From Catenulispora sp. GP43 (GTDB lineage Bacteria > Actinomycetota > Actinomycetes > Streptomycetales > Catenulisporaceae), in NCBI RefSeq assembly GCF_041260665.1, contig NZ_JBGCCT010000028.1, forward strand, positions 1-64,000: a stretch of 64,000 nt of DNA, read 5' to 3'. Below are positions 17,172-27,809 of the stretch, piece by piece; within the stretch, counting starts at the first letter, position 1, and each line of letters begins with the position of its first letter. The notes below the pieces were generated by a model. That model saw only the letters and a program-made list of their open reading frames with translations. It searched no databases and had not been told where the DNA came from. The translations under genes and the position numbers were made by a program.

Positions 17172-20100
17172 ATGCTCGACCATGTGTCGATGCGCCAGGT
17201 GAGCCCCGTCTTCGTCGGCCGCGGGCCGGAGCTGTCCAAGCTCCGCTCGCTGCTGGCCAGCGCGTCCCGGGGCGAGCCCGCGGTGGTGGTCGTCGGCGGG
17301 GACGCCGGGATCGGCAAGTCCCGGCTGATCGAGGAGTTCGTCCGGCCGCTGCTGGACCTGGACCCCGCCGCCGCCGATCCGGGCGCGGCCCCCTTCACCG
17401 ACGTGCGCGTCCTTATCGGCGGCTGTGCGGAACTCGGCGACGAGGGTGTGGCGTACGCCCCCTTCGCCGCCGCGCTGCGCCAGCTGCTGCGCGACTTCCC
17501 CGGCGCCTTCGGGGACGGCGACGGCGTGCGCCGCCGCGAGCTGGCCTGGCTGCTGCCGGAACTGGCCGAGGGCCTGTCCGGCGACGACTCCCCGCGCGGC
17601 GGCATGATGCGCCCGGCGGGCATGGAGCGCCACAGCGACGCGCTGCCGGCCGTGACACGCGCCGGCGAGCAGTCCGTGCGCGGGCACCTCTTCGACGCCG
17701 TCCTGGGGCTGCTGGAGGACCTCGGTTCGGCCGAGACGCTGCTGCTGGTCCTGGAGGATCTGCACTGGGCCGACCGCTCCACGCGCGACCTGCTGGGCTT
17801 CCTGTCCCGCTCGCTGCGCGACTCGCGGGTCCTGGTCGTGGGCAGCTACCGCACCGACGATCTGCACCGCGGCCATCCTCTGCGGCCGTTCCTGGCCGAG
17901 CTGGACCGGATCCGCGGCGTCCGGCGCATAGACATAGGACCGCTGACGACCGGCGAGACCGCCGAGCAGTTGGCGGCGATCTACGGAAAGACCGGACGGG
18001 ACCTGCCTCCGGGTTTCGCCGAGGAGGTGTTCGCGCGCGCCGAGGGGAACCCGTTCTTCACCGAGGAGTTGGCGTGCGCGGCCGACGGCTCGAGCCTGAT
18101 GCCCTCGGACGTCGGCGGCTTCGCGCTCTCCGACACACTGCGGGACCTGCTGCTGATCAAGGTGGAGCAGCTTCCCGAGCCCACACAGCGCATGCTGCGC
18201 CTGCTGTCGGCGGCGCTGCCGCCGGTGGACCACCGGTTCCTGCTGCTGGTCACCGGGGCCACCGACGACGAGCTCAACGAGCAGATCCGCCCGGCGTTCC
18301 AGGCGCACATCCTGATCCCCGGCGAGAGTCCGACCAGCTACCGGTTCCGGCACGCGTTGCTGCGCGAGGCCGTGCACAACGAGCTTCTCCCGGGCGAGCA
18401 CTCGGCTTTGCACCGCAAGTACGCCGAACTGCTGGAGGCCGAGCCGTCGCTGGTCGCCGCGGAGGCGCGGGAAGTCGAGCTGGCGCACCACTGGTATTCG
18501 GCGCGGGACTATCCGCGTGCCTACGACGCGGCGCTGCGGGCGGCCGAGGCCGCGGACGCGCGGTACGCGTACGTCGAGGAACACCAGATGCTGGAGCGCG
18601 CGCTGGACCTGTGGGACCAGGTGCCCACGCCCGGCCTGGATTACGCCCGGCTGCTCTACAAGACCGCCTGCGCCGCGCATCTGGCCGGCGATCCGCACCG
18701 CGCGCTGTCCCTCACGGACAAGGCCCTCAAGCGGGTCGACCCCGAGCAGGACCCGGAGTTGGCCGCGCTGCTGCACCACCTGCGCAGCCGGGACCACCAC
18801 ATCCTGGGCCGCGGCGACGGGATGGCGGACATCTGGGCCGCGCTGGATCTGGTCGACGGCGAGAAGTGCCCGCAGGTGCGCGTGCAGATCACCAACAGCG
18901 CCTCGTTCATCAAGATGCTGACATCCGACGACATCGACGCCGCGCTGCGCTTCGCCGAGGAGACCGCGCTGCTGGCCGACAAGATCGACTCGGACCTGTA
19001 CCGGATCGCGGCAGCCATCACCAAGGGCACGGTGCTGGCCGGGCAGGTCTCGCTCGGCACCCACGAGGAGGGCCTGGCGATCCTGCGGCAGGCCATCATC
19101 GACGGTCTGGGCTACGGCGATCCGGGCATCATCGGCCGCGGCTACATCAACCTGTGCAGCGCGCTGGAGACCCTGGACCGGCACCAGGAAGCCGTGCAGG
19201 TGGCCCGCGCGGGGCTGGCCGAGCTGAAGCGGCGCGGCGTGCGGCTGCGGGTCGCCGAGAGCATGCTGTGGCTGAACATGGCCGAGTCGCTGATCGCGCT
19301 CGGCGACTGGGAGGCCGCGGACGCCGCGCTGAACTCCAGCCTGGACCTGGACCCGCCGGGCATCCACGGCGCGACGACCCACGAGTACCTGGCCGACCTG
19401 GCGCTGCTCGGCGGCGACCCCGACCACGCGCGCAGCGAGCTGACGCTGGGCGCGCGCATCCCGAGCCGGACCTTCGAGCACCAATACGCGCTGCCGGGCA
19501 TCCGCCGCGAGATCGAGAAGGCGGTATGGCTGACCCGCTCGATCGGCGAGGCCCGCACGGCGTTCCAGGTCTTCCTGGACAAGCCGCAGTTCCTGGGCGA
19601 CGAGCGGTATGCCTGGCGAGTGCTGACCGCGATGGCGATGGCCGAGGCCGACCACGCGGAGCTCTGCCGGTCCACACAGCCCACGCGCGCCGCGGCCCGC
19701 TCCGGCGCCTCGGCCGTGGACACCGCGGGCTCGGCGATGGTGGCGGCGCTGGCCGAGCGGGCCGGCCGGCTCCCGGCCCTGACTCCGAGCCAGGCCGCGG
19801 CCGCCGCGCAGGTGGCGGCGGAACTGGCCCGCTGGCGCGGGGTCGCCGGCGCGGCGGAGTGGGCCACCGCGAGCGAGCTGGCCGCCCGCGAGGGGGTGCA
19901 CGCGCATCAGGCCGCGTACATCAATTTCCGCGCCTCCGAGGCCTGCGCCGCCAACGGCGACCGCGACACCGCCGCCGAGCTGCTGCGCCGGGCGGTCCGG
20001 GCGGTCGCCACGCTTCCGGACGGCCCGCTGTGCCAGGAGGTGCAGGCCTTGGCCCGCCGGGCCCGGCTGGACATCAGCGACTGCATGCCGCAGGCCCCGG

Positions 20101-20339
20101 CGCCCGGCGGCGGCAAGGGGGCCGACTCCGGCGCCCCGCTGGGGCTGACCGCGCGCGAGCTGGAGGTGCTGGCGCTGGTCGCGCAGGGCCTGTCGAACCG
20201 GCAGATCGGCGAGCGGCTGTTCATCTCGACGAAGACCGCGAGCGTGCACGTCTCCAATATCCTGGCCAAACTGGGAGTTTCCGGACGCGGCGAGGCGGCG
20301 GCGGTCGCGCATCGGCTGCGGGTGTTCGAGCAGGCGTAA
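17172..20339 (+). CDS. Large ATP-binding LuxR-family regulator (LAL/MalT type)
   Basis: The 1055-residue transcription factor has an N-terminal AAA/STAND ATPase module with Walker [11 protein letters not shown] (residues 41-50) and a Walker B-like [12 protein letters not shown] near 190. A long TPR-like helical region follows. The C terminus is a LuxR HTH starting at [18 protein letters not shown]. Such regulators sense ligands through the ATPase/TPR part and activate secondary metabolism or sugar operons. The start may be 17172 or the internal ATG at 17190 ([10 protein letters not shown]). No biosynthetic genes lie beside it, so the target is not evident. Confidence 0.9.
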   Translation: MLDHVSMRQVSPVFVGRGPELSKLRSLLASASRGEPAVVVVGGDAGIGKSRLIEEFVRPLLDLDPAAADPGAAPFTDVRVLIGGCAELGDEGVAYAPFAAALRQLLRDFPGAFGDGDGVRRRELAWLLPELAEGLSGDDSPRGGMMRPAGMERHSDALPAVTRAGEQSVRGHLFDAVLGLLEDLGSAETLLLVLEDLHWADRSTRDLLGFLSRSLRDSRVLVVGSYRTDDLHRGHPLRPFLAELDRIRGVRRIDIGPLTTGETAEQLAAIYGKTGRDLPPGFAEEVFARAEGNPFFTEELACAADGSSLMPSDVGGFALSDTLRDLLLIKVEQLPEPTQRMLRLLSAALPPVDHRFLLLVTGATDDELNEQIRPAFQAHILIPGESPTSYRFRHALLREAVHNELLPGEHSALHRKYAELLEAEPSLVAAEAREVELAHHWYSARDYPRAYDAALRAAEAADARYAYVEEHQMLERALDLWDQVPTPGLDYARLLYKTACAAHLAGDPHRALSLTDKALKRVDPEQDPELAALLHHLRSRDHHILGRGDGMADIWAALDLVDGEKCPQVRVQITNSASFIKMLTSDDIDAALRFAEETALLADKIDSDLYRIAAAITKGTVLAGQVSLGTHEEGLAILRQAIIDGLGYGDPGIIGRGYINLCSALETLDRHQEAVQVARAGLAELKRRGVRLRVAESMLWLNMAESLIALGDWEAADAALNSSLDLDPPGIHGATTHEYLADLALLGGDPDHARSELTLGARIPSRTFEHQYALPGIRREIEKAVWLTRSIGEARTAFQVFLDKPQFLGDERYAWRVLTAMAMAEADHAELCRSTQPTRAAARSGASAVDTAGSAMVAALAERAGRLPALTPSQAAAAAQVAAELARWRGVAGAAEWATASELAAREGVHAHQAAYINFRASEACAANGDRDTAAELLRRAVRAVATLPDGPLCQEVQALARRARLDISDCMPQAPAPGGGKGADSGAPLGLTARELEVLALVAQGLSNRQIGERLFISTKTASVHVSNILAKLGVSGRGEAAAVAHRLRVFEQA

Positions 20340-20571
20340 GGTTCGCCGCGCGCCGAGGGCTTTTGTCCTCGATATTCGTCCCCTGAGTCGCAGCCCGGAC
20401 GCACAGTCACATCCCGCTGTCGGCCGCGGGCCCTCCGCGATCCCTCATTCGGATGGATCGCCCCGCGCCGTTCCCCTGAGGCGCCCCGGCAGAGGTCCAC
20501 ACTGACTGACATCGCGCGAGGTTCTTCGATGATCCCCAGCGCGTCGCCGCGCCGTCCGTCGAAAGGCCGCC

Positions 20572-22158
20572 ATGAAGACACCGGTCATGCCCGCGATCGA
20601 GGAGCTGCTGCACGCGGCGTTCGACGCCGCGCCGATGCCGGCGGTCCTCGCCGAAGGCCCCGATCACCTGTTGCTGGCCGCCAACGACGCGTGCCAGGCC
20701 GACTTCGGCGCGCCGGTGCTGCACCGGCCGATCGGCGAGTCCCTGCCGGAACTGGCCGCCACCGGTCTGCCCGCGGCCCTGGACCAGGCCTATGACACCG
20801 GACGCGCGGTGCTGCTGCGGGACCGGCTGGTCCGGCGGCGCGGCGGGGACCGGTACTACACGCTGGTCTGCGTGCCGGCCAGCGGCGGCGTCGCGGTGTT
20901 CTGCCGCGACGAGACCGAGCGGGTGCGGCGGGCGCAGGCGCTGCTGGAGGAGGAGACCCGCAACCGCAACATGGCGGTGATGCTGCAGCGTTCCCTGCTG
21001 CCGCAACGGATCATCCAGCCGGACGAGATCCGGCTCGCGGCGTGCTACCTGCCGGCGCTGGTGCGCTACGAGGACTCCTCGCTGGACGACGAGCCGGTGC
21101 TGGAGGTCGGCGGCGACTGGTACGACGCGATCCCGCTGGGCGCCGGCCGCACCGCGCTGGTGGTCGGCGGCGTGACCCCGGAGGCCGGCGGCGTCGGGGT
21201 GCGCGCGGCGGCGGTGATGGGGCGGCTGCGCGCGGCGGTGCGGGCGTACGCCTCGCAGAACCTGCCGCCCGGCGAGGTGATGTACCACCTGGACCGGCAC
21301 GCGCTGGACTTCGACGGCGAGCGCACCGGGTCCCCGGTCGCGACGCTGGTGTACGCGGTCCACGACGCGGACAGCGGCGCGCTGACGTACGCCAACGCCG
21401 GGCACCTGCCGCCGCTGCTGCGGCTGCCGGACGGCTACGTGGCGGTCCTGGAGGGGGCCTCGGGGCCCTCGCTGGGCAGCGGGGACTGGACGTGGCAGGA
21501 GGCCGCCGTCGCGGTGCCACCGGGGTCGTATCTGGCGTTCTACACCCAGGGGCTTCTGGAGCGCGGCACCGGCGATCTGCGGCGGGTGTTCGCCCGCGCG
21601 CCGGAGGAGGAGCCGCCCCGCCCCGGCGCCGGCCCGGTGGACCTGGTGCGCGACCACATCCTGGCCTCCATCGACCCGCTGTCGGTCTCCAGCGGCGGCC
21701 TGGACCCCACCGGCGCGGTGCGCACGGACGACGTGGCGCTGCTGGTGGCGCACGTCCCGGCCTGGACCGGCGCGCACGCCGCGCTGTTCCGCTCGGCCTC
21801 GGTGGAGCTGGTCGGCGGCCCCGAGATCGCCGCGCACGCCCGCAGCTACACCGCCGGCGTGCTGACCACCTGGGGCGTCGCCGGCGACCTCACCGACACC
21901 GCGGTTCTGGCGGTCAGCGAGCTGGTGGCCAACGCCGTCACCCACGGCACCGCCCCGGTGGTGCTCCGCCTGCGCCGCACCGACCGCCGGCTGATCATCG
22001 ACGTCGCCGACCAGTCCGACCACCTCCCCCGCCGCCGCCTGGCCCGGGAGACCGACGAGGACGGCCGCGGGATCAGCATCATCGCGGCGGTGGCGGCGGC
22101 CTGGGGGGCGCGGCCGCTGCCGGAGGGGAAGTCGGTGTGGTGCGAGTTCGAGTTCTGA
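20572..22158 (+). CDS. PAS-SpoIIE-HATPase signalling protein with degenerate phosphatase motif
   Basis: The 528-residue protein has an N-terminal PAS-like domain (residues 10-120), a SpoIIE/RsbU-type PP2C domain (about 135-385) and a C-terminal anti-sigma-like HATPase_c domain with the N box ELVANAVTHG and G box DEDGRGISI. It should act in a partner-switching pathway. The first metal motif VGGDWYDAIPL (179-189) and the last (RTDDVALLV) are present. The central motif, normally VGDVxGHG, reads VGGVTPEAG, replacing the metal-binding Asp with Gly200. It may be a pseudophosphatase that senses or titrates. No cognate anti-sigma antagonist gene adjoins. Confidence 0.88.
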   Translation: MKTPVMPAIEELLHAAFDAAPMPAVLAEGPDHLLLAANDACQADFGAPVLHRPIGESLPELAATGLPAALDQAYDTGRAVLLRDRLVRRRGGDRYYTLVCVPASGGVAVFCRDETERVRRAQALLEEETRNRNMAVMLQRSLLPQRIIQPDEIRLAACYLPALVRYEDSSLDDEPVLEVGGDWYDAIPLGAGRTALVVGGVTPEAGGVGVRAAAVMGRLRAAVRAYASQNLPPGEVMYHLDRHALDFDGERTGSPVATLVYAVHDADSGALTYANAGHLPPLLRLPDGYVAVLEGASGPSLGSGDWTWQEAAVAVPPGSYLAFYTQGLLERGTGDLRRVFARAPEEEPPRPGAGPVDLVRDHILASIDPLSVSSGGLDPTGAVRTDDVALLVAHVPAWTGAHAALFRSASVELVGGPEIAAHARSYTAGVLTTWGVAGDLTDTAVLAVSELVANAVTHGTAPVVLRLRRTDRRLIIDVADQSDHLPRRRLARETDEDGRGISIIAAVAAAWGARPLPEGKSVWCEFEF

Positions 22159-22451
22159 GGGCCGGCGGAAAGGCGACGGCGCGGCAGCGATGACGCGGCA
22201 CTGTCACAGCTCCGAAACAGCGGGCGAACCGCCCCCTCACCCTCCGTGCTCACCACCACCCCACCCGCCCCTCTCCCCACACCCGCTTCGACGGCGCTCC
22301 CCACCGGCCCGTATATTGCAGTGCGGCCGTGACCGTCCCCTCAATACGGCCTGCCGTCCAAGGCGGGTCGAGCGATAGCATGGGGCCTCGGGTTGTCGGT
22401 CGCCGGCCTTCGTGCGGTCGGCGGGGGGACATCGATTTCAGGAGCTGACGG

Positions 22452-23171
22452 ATGAGTGTGGCGGGCGCTGTCGCCTGGCCGGCGCGCACCATATGGTGGC
22501 CGCGCTGGCGTCGTGCGACCGTCGCGGGCGCTCCTGCGAACGGAGTCGCCGCCGTCGTGGCGGCGCTGCGGGAGGCGCTGAACACCCCGACCGAGGACGC
22601 CGACGACCTGTCCGCCAGCGGGAACCATCCGCTGGCGATGATCGGCGGGAGCACCGCGCCGCGCGGACACCGGGCGCTGCAGCCCGGGAACGGGCCGTCG
22701 CTGGCCGACCTCTACTACGCGCACCGTCTCTCGCTGGTCCGGCTGGCCATCCTGCTCGTGGACGACCAGGCCTCGGCCGAGGACGTGGTGCAGGACTCCT
22801 TCACCGGCCTGTGGCGCCGCTACGGCGACGACCTCATCGGCATGGAGAACCCGCTCGGCTACCTGCGCACCGCCGTGGTGAACAACGCGCGCTCGGTGCT
22901 GCGCCGCCGCAAGACCGCACGCGGCTACACCCCGCCGCACGTGCCGGACGCCGCCAGCGCCGAGTCCGTGGCGCTGCTGTCCGAGGAGCACCGCGAGGTG
23001 CTGGAGGCCATGCAGAAACTGCCGCCGCGCCAGCGCGAGGTCCTGGTGCTGCGCTACTGGTCCGACCTGTCCGAGGCGGACATCGCCGACGCGCTGGGCA
23101 TCAGCCGGGGCACCGTGAAGTCGACGGCGAGCCGCGGGCTGGAAGCGCTCGGCAAGATTCTCAAGGGCTGA
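22452..23171 (+). CDS. ECF RNA polymerase sigma factor
   Basis: The 239-residue protein has sigma region 2 at about residues 85-155 (LYYAHRLSLVRLAILLVDD, then EDVVQDSFTGLWRRY) and region 4 at the C terminus (LPPRQREVLVLRYWSDLSE with the HTH GISRGTVKSTASRG). The N-terminal 80 residues are a low-conservation extension. ATG 22452 is kept because AGGAG lies seven bases upstream; ATG 22638 would remove the extension but lacks a ribosome site. No anti-sigma gene follows, which is common in SigE-like actinobacterial subgroups. The 293 bp before it (22159-22451) show no gene or clear signal. Confidence 0.88.
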   Translation: MSVAGAVAWPARTIWWPRWRRATVAGAPANGVAAVVAALREALNTPTEDADDLSASGNHPLAMIGGSTAPRGHRALQPGNGPSLADLYYAHRLSLVRLAILLVDDQASAEDVVQDSFTGLWRRYGDDLIGMENPLGYLRTAVVNNARSVLRRRKTARGYTPPHVPDAASAESVALLSEEHREVLEAMQKLPPRQREVLVLRYWSDLSEADIADALGISRGTVKSTASRGLEALGKILKG

Positions 23172-23361
23172 ACATCCCGGATCCGGGAGCGCTCGAGGGC
23201 TGAAATGCCCCGCCACCGTCACTCTCAGGAGTGAATCAGTATCACGGTTTGCCAAATTCCGCCGTGAGACCCTCGTAACACTATTGAGTTCTCTGTTGAA
23301 TTAGAGCACGCTGCCTTGCTACACCCAACGTTTCTGACGACCCGTCAGGTGGTAGCACTCG

Positions 23362-25008
23362 ATGACCTCCGCGCGCTCTCCGCGATTCCCTATACGTCCT
23401 GACCGCCACAGCCACCAGATAGCCGCCGCGATCGTCGTCGCGGCCCTGTCGCTGTCCCTCGGCGCCTGCGGCGCACGCCTGTCCGCCGACCAGAAGGCCG
23501 CGGCCATCGCCTACGGCCAAGGCGCCCACGACGGCTCGCAGAGCGCCGACGGTTCCCAGAGCTCCAACGGCAACGGCACCACCGGCGGGACGACCGGCGG
23601 CAGCACCGGAGGCACGTCCGGGGGTGCCTCCGGCGGCAGCGCGTCCGGCGGCACCAGCGGCGGCTCGTCTGGTGGCGCATCCGGCGGCAGCGGCGGCACC
23701 TCCGGCGGGAGCACCGGGGGCAAGACCTCCGGCGGCACCACCGGCGGCAAGACCTCCGGCGGTGGTTCCGGCGGCTCCGGCGGCTCCGGCGGCACGACGG
23801 GCGGGAGCGGCGGCGGCTCGGGAGGGTCCGGCGGCACGGGCTCGGACACCTGCGTCGGCACCGCCACCGGCTCCAGCGCCCCCGGCGTCACCGCGACCAG
23901 CATCAGCCTGGGCAACGCCAGCGACCTGTCCGGCCCGATCGGCGGCCTGTTCAGCTCGGCGCCGCAGGCGGTCCAGGCCTACGTGGCCTACTTCAACGCC
24001 ACCCACCCGAACGGCATCTGCGGCCGCAAGCTCACCGTGCACTCCTACGACTCGCAGACCTCTGACGCCGGCGACAACCAGCAGACACTCACCGCCTGCC
24101 AGGCCGACTTCGCCCTGGTCGGCTCGGTCTCCGCCTTCGACTCCGGCGGCGCGGCCTCGGCGGCCCAGTGCGGCATCCCGGACCTGCAGGCGGTCAGCAC
24201 CACCCGGGTCCGGCAGACCTGCGCGGTCTGTTTCGGCACCGACTCCCAGCAGCTGCCGCTGGTTCCGCAGGTGCAGCCGGACTTCTGGAACAAGCAGTTC
24301 CCCGGCGCGAGTTCCAAGGCAGCGTTCCTGTACGTGGACACCGGAACCACCGCGCAGCAAGCGAAGTCCTGGGAGCAGGCCTACGCCAAGGACGGCTTCA
24401 CCTGGGTCCTGGACCAGCCGATCGGCGTCTCGGAGTCGAACTACACGCCCTACGTCGTGAAGATGCAGCAGGCCGGCGTGCAGTACGTGCAGTTCCTCGG
24501 CGCCTACCAGGAGGCCGCGACCCTCGCGCAGGCCATGCAGCAACAGGGATTCACGCCGAAGGTCTTCGTCCTGGACCCGACCGGCTACGACCCGAACTAC
24601 ATCCAGCAGGCCGGTTCGGCGGCGAACAACACCTTCGTCTTCAGCAACGCGGCCATGTTCGAGGAGGCGGGTTCGAACCCTGAGCTCCAGCTCTACACCA
24701 AGTGGCTGCACCAGGTGGCCCCGGGCGCCGCGCCCACCTACTTCGGGATGTTCGCCTGGTCCTCGGCCGAGCTGTTCACCAGGCTGGCCAACCAGATCGG
24801 GCCGAACCTCACCCGGCAGGCGATGGTGAAGGCGCTGTCCGGTGTGCACAACTACACCGGGAACGGGCTGTTCGCGCCGCAGGATGTCGGCGGCAAACAG
24901 ACCTCGCCGTGCGCGCTGTTCATGCAGTACACCGGGTCCGCGTGGAAGCGGGTCTCCCCGGGGTCGGGCTGGACATGCGGGAACCTCATCAACTCCGGCG
25001 TCAGCTGA
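23362..25008 (+). CDS. Branched-chain amino acid-type ABC substrate-binding lipoprotein
   Basis: The 548-residue extracytoplasmic receptor has a signal peptide with lipobox LGAC (Cys near residue 36). A linker of about 90 residues is almost only Gly, Ser and Thr (about 70-155). The periplasmic binding protein type 6 fold follows, starting with SISLGNASDLSGPIGG. The long linker would hold the binding domain away from the membrane through thick peptidoglycan. Several Cys pairs in the binding domain (TCAVC, TSPC, TCGN) suggest disulfides. It opens an operon with a fused permease and two ATPases; the ligand could be an amino acid, amide or urea-like compound. Confidence 0.87.
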   Translation: MTSARSPRFPIRPDRHSHQIAAAIVVAALSLSLGACGARLSADQKAAAIAYGQGAHDGSQSADGSQSSNGNGTTGGTTGGSTGGTSGGASGGSASGGTSGGSSGGASGGSGGTSGGSTGGKTSGGTTGGKTSGGGSGGSGGSGGTTGGSGGGSGGSGGTGSDTCVGTATGSSAPGVTATSISLGNASDLSGPIGGLFSSAPQAVQAYVAYFNATHPNGICGRKLTVHSYDSQTSDAGDNQQTLTACQADFALVGSVSAFDSGGAASAAQCGIPDLQAVSTTRVRQTCAVCFGTDSQQLPLVPQVQPDFWNKQFPGASSKAAFLYVDTGTTAQQAKSWEQAYAKDGFTWVLDQPIGVSESNYTPYVVKMQQAGVQYVQFLGAYQEAATLAQAMQQQGFTPKVFVLDPTGYDPNYIQQAGSAANNTFVFSNAAMFEEAGSNPELQLYTKWLHQVAPGAAPTYFGMFAWSSAELFTRLANQIGPNLTRQAMVKALSGVHNYTGNGLFAPQDVGGKQTSPCALFMQYTGSAWKRVSPGSGWTCGNLINSGVS

Positions 25009-25023
25009 GATCGGCGCCGCGGG

Positions 25024-26973
25024 ATGAATGTCTTCCTCACGTACACCATCCTGGGCCTGGTCATCGGCGCCTCCTATGCGATCGCCGCGTCGGGCCTGGT
25101 CCTCACCTACGCCACCACCCGCATCTTCAACGTCGCGCACGGCGCCACCGCGATGGTCATGGCGTTCGTGTACTGGGAGCTGGCGTACAACCAGGGCCTG
25201 TCCAACTGGCTCGCGGTGCTGATCGTGGTGTTCGGGGTGGCGCCGCTGTTCGGAGCGCTGCTGGAGCGCTGGGTCATCCGCCGGGTCGCCGACTCCGGGT
25301 TCGGTGTCACGCTGGTGGTGACCTGCGCGGTGCTGGTCGGGCTGATCGGCGCCGCGGAGAAGATCTGGCCGCCGGGCGTGCACCAGGTGCAGCAGTTCTT
25401 CGCCGGGCACGGCGTCACGATGGGCATGGTGCGGATCAGCGGCAACGACCTGCTGACCGTGGCGCTGGCGGTGGTCGTCGGGGCCGTGCTGTGGGCGTTC
25501 CTGACGTTCACCCGGCTCGGCGTGGCGATGCGCGCGGCGGTGGACGACAAGGAACTGCTGGCGCTGCACGGCGGCCGGCCGAACCTGATGTCCTCGATCG
25601 CCTGGGCCATGGGCTCGGCGCTGGCCGCGCTGGCCGGGATCCTGCTGGTCTCCGCGCAGCCCAGTGAACTGAACTACATCTCGCTGACGCTCCTGGTGGT
25701 GAACTCCTACGCGGCCGCGATGGCCGGGCGGCTGACCAGCCTGCCCCGGACCTTCATCGGCGCGCTGGTCCTGGGGCTGCTGAACGCCTACGCCTCCGGA
25801 TACCTGTGGACCGGCCCCGGCTGGACGGGCTTTCGCGAGGCGATACCGGCCATCTTCCTGTTGTTGATGCTGTTGCTGATGCCGCAGGCCCAGCTGCGCG
25901 TGGGACGGCTGGCCGGCGTGCCGGGAGTGCGGACGCCGGAGATGCGCCGGGTGGCGCTGGCCTCGGCGCTGCTGCTGCTAGCGGTGGTCTTCGGCAACGC
26001 GGTGCTCAGCGAAGTGAACGTGAACCGGATGGCACTGGGGCTGTGCTTCGCGATCCTGGCGCTGTCGCTGGTGCCGTTGACCGGGTTCAGCGGATACGTG
26101 TCGCTGGCCCAGTTCAGCTTCTTCGGCGTCGGCGCGCTCACCGTGGCGAAGATGCACTCCTCGGCCCCGACCGCGATCCTGGCCGGGGCGTTGCTGGCGG
26201 CGTTCGCCGGGGTCCTGGTGGCGCTGCCGTCGTTGCGGTTGCAGGGCTTGTATCTGGCGCTGTCGACGATCGCGTTCGCGCAGATCATGGACACGATGGT
26301 GTTCCAGAACCCGTCGCTCGGCGGGTTCGGCGGATCGCTGATGACCAAGCGGCTGGACATGTTCGGCTACCGCTTCACCTCCGACAAGGCCTACGCCGTA
26401 TTGGCGGCGGCGGTCTTCTGCGTCCTCGGCGCAGCGGTCATCGTGCTCCGCAAAGGCCGGTACGGCAGGATCCTGATCGCCTTGCGCGACTCGCCCGCGG
26501 CCTGCGCCACGCTGGGCCTGAACCCGCGGACCGCGCGGGTGGCGGTGTTCGCGGCGTCGGCGGCCGTGGCCGGGCTCGGCGGCGGGCTCTACGCCGGGCT
26601 GCAGAACCAGGTCGGGAGCACCAACTTCCAGTTCTTCAACAGCCTGCCGCTGCTGCTGATCGTGGTGTGCGCGGGAGTGACGTCGGTGAGCGGCGCGCTG
26701 CTCGGCGGGATGCTGCTGATGGCGCTGAACAGCTATCCGAGCACGCAGGCCTACCTGTTCCTGATCCTGGCGGTCGCCGCGGTCGGGCTCGGGAAGCAGC
26801 CGAACGGGATCACCGGATGGCTGTTCTCCTTGCGGGACAACCCTTTGGGCGCGCGGCTCGGGATCGGGTCGGCGGGGATCGCCCGGGGTATCGCGAGCCG
26901 CTCCATGGCGGGTAAGGGTTCTGGGACCGACGGCCCGGTCATGGTCGGGGACGACGCGGAGGTCGAGGCGTGA
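25024..26973 (+). CDS. Fused LivH-LivM permease
   Basis: The 649-residue protein joins two permease domains that are usually separate. Residues 1-290 match LivH (early helix YTILGLVIGASYAIAASG; FNVAHG). Residues 310-620 match LivM (LTGFSGYVSLAQFSFFGVG, then GRILIALRDSPAACATLGL). Fusion fixes equal subunit numbers. A hydrophilic tail of about 45 residues ends the protein. The start follows the receptor gene by 15 bp and its stop overlaps the next start by 4 bp. Confidence 0.88.
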   Translation: MNVFLTYTILGLVIGASYAIAASGLVLTYATTRIFNVAHGATAMVMAFVYWELAYNQGLSNWLAVLIVVFGVAPLFGALLERWVIRRVADSGFGVTLVVTCAVLVGLIGAAEKIWPPGVHQVQQFFAGHGVTMGMVRISGNDLLTVALAVVVGAVLWAFLTFTRLGVAMRAAVDDKELLALHGGRPNLMSSIAWAMGSALAALAGILLVSAQPSELNYISLTLLVVNSYAAAMAGRLTSLPRTFIGALVLGLLNAYASGYLWTGPGWTGFREAIPAIFLLLMLLLMPQAQLRVGRLAGVPGVRTPEMRRVALASALLLLAVVFGNAVLSEVNVNRMALGLCFAILALSLVPLTGFSGYVSLAQFSFFGVGALTVAKMHSSAPTAILAGALLAAFAGVLVALPSLRLQGLYLALSTIAFAQIMDTMVFQNPSLGGFGGSLMTKRLDMFGYRFTSDKAYAVLAAAVFCVLGAAVIVLRKGRYGRILIALRDSPAACATLGLNPRTARVAVFAASAAVAGLGGGLYAGLQNQVGSTNFQFFNSLPLLLIVVCAGVTSVSGALLGGMLLMALNSYPSTQAYLFLILAVAAVGLGKQPNGITGWLFSLRDNPLGARLGIGSAGIARGIASRSMAGKGSGTDGPVMVGDDAEVEA

Positions 26974-27809
26974 CCCGGTTGGATGTGAAGGACGTGACGG
27001 TCCGGTTCGGCGGCGTCACGGCGGTGGACAGCGCCACGATCTCGGCCGACGGCGGGCAGGTGACCGCGCTGATCGGGCCGAACGGGGCCGGGAAGACCAC
27101 GCTGTTCAACGTCGTCACCGGCTTGCAGCGGCCGACCGCCGGCAAGGTGTTCCTGGACGGCGACGACATCACCCACACCCCCACGCATCGCCGCGCCCGG
27201 CACGGGATCGCGCGCACCTTCCAGCGCCTGGAGGCGTTCGGCTCGCTGACCGTCGAGGAGAACATCCGGGTCGCGGCCGACGCCGTGCGGGCGAAGAACG
27301 CCAAGCCGGCGCAGGTGACCCGGGGCCTGATCAAGCGGATCGGGCTGGAGCGCTACGCCGACGCGCGCGCCGACTCGGTGCCGACCGGCGTGGCGCGGCT
27401 GGTGGAACTGGCGCGGGCGCTGGCGATCGACCCGGAGCTGCTGCTGCTCGACGAGCCCTCCTCGGGGCTGTCGGAGGCGGAGACCGACGCGTTCGGCGAG
27501 TTGCTGCGGGACCTGGCGGCGCAGGGCCGGGCCGTGCTGATCGTGGAGCACGACATGGGGCTCATCATGCGGGTCTCGAACCTCATCCACGTGCTCGACC
27601 GGGGCAAGCTCATCGCCTCCGGGACGCCGGCGGAGGTGCAGGCGGATCCGTTGGTGCGTAAGGCGTATCTCGGCGAGGACGACGAGCCGGACAGCGAGGA
27701 CGACGAGGGCGACGAGGGCGACGAGCCCGCCGACGCCACGCTCGTACTGCCGGCCGCCGAGAGCGCGGAAGACGAAGAGGAGCAGAAAGAGACCGGAGGC
27801 TGGTTCTGA
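26970..27809 (+). CDS. LivG-type ABC ATPase with acidic tail
   Basis: The 279-residue ATPase carries Walker A GPNGAGKTT, a Q-loop in GIARTFQRLE and Walker B LLLLDEPSSGLSEAE. The signature region is TGVARLVELAR, diverged from LSGG-type, as is not rare in LivG paralogues. The last 45 residues are an Asp/Glu-rich tail partly built from 9-bp repeats (27702-27719), unusual for the family. It overlaps the permease and LivF genes at both ends. Confidence 0.88.
   Translation: MTRLDVKDVTVRFGGVTAVDSATISADGGQVTALIGPNGAGKTTLFNVVTGLQRPTAGKVFLDGDDITHTPTHRRARHGIARTFQRLEAFGSLTVEENIRVAADAVRAKNAKPAQVTRGLIKRIGLERYADARADSVPTGVARLVELARALAIDPELLLLDEPSSGLSEAETDAFGELLRDLAAQGRAVLIVEHDMGLIMRVSNLIHVLDRGKLIASGTPAEVQADPLVRKAYLGEDDEPDSEDDEGDEGDEPADATLVLPAAESAEDEEEQKETGGWF

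Noticed and set aside
17172-20339. Long frames antisense to and overlapping the LuxR-type regulator
   Set aside because: Low-complexity Arg/Gln/Gly-rich translation with no domain; the plus-strand frame has clear ATPase and HTH motifs.
23219-23234. TCACTC/GAGTGA inverted repeat before the receptor gene
   Set aside because: Six-base arms with a four-base loop are expected by chance; no supporting context.
24660-24690. GGTTCGAACCC resembling a tRNA T-loop
   Set aside because: It lies in the coding frame of the receptor protein and there is no acceptor stem, anticodon arm or D-loop around it.
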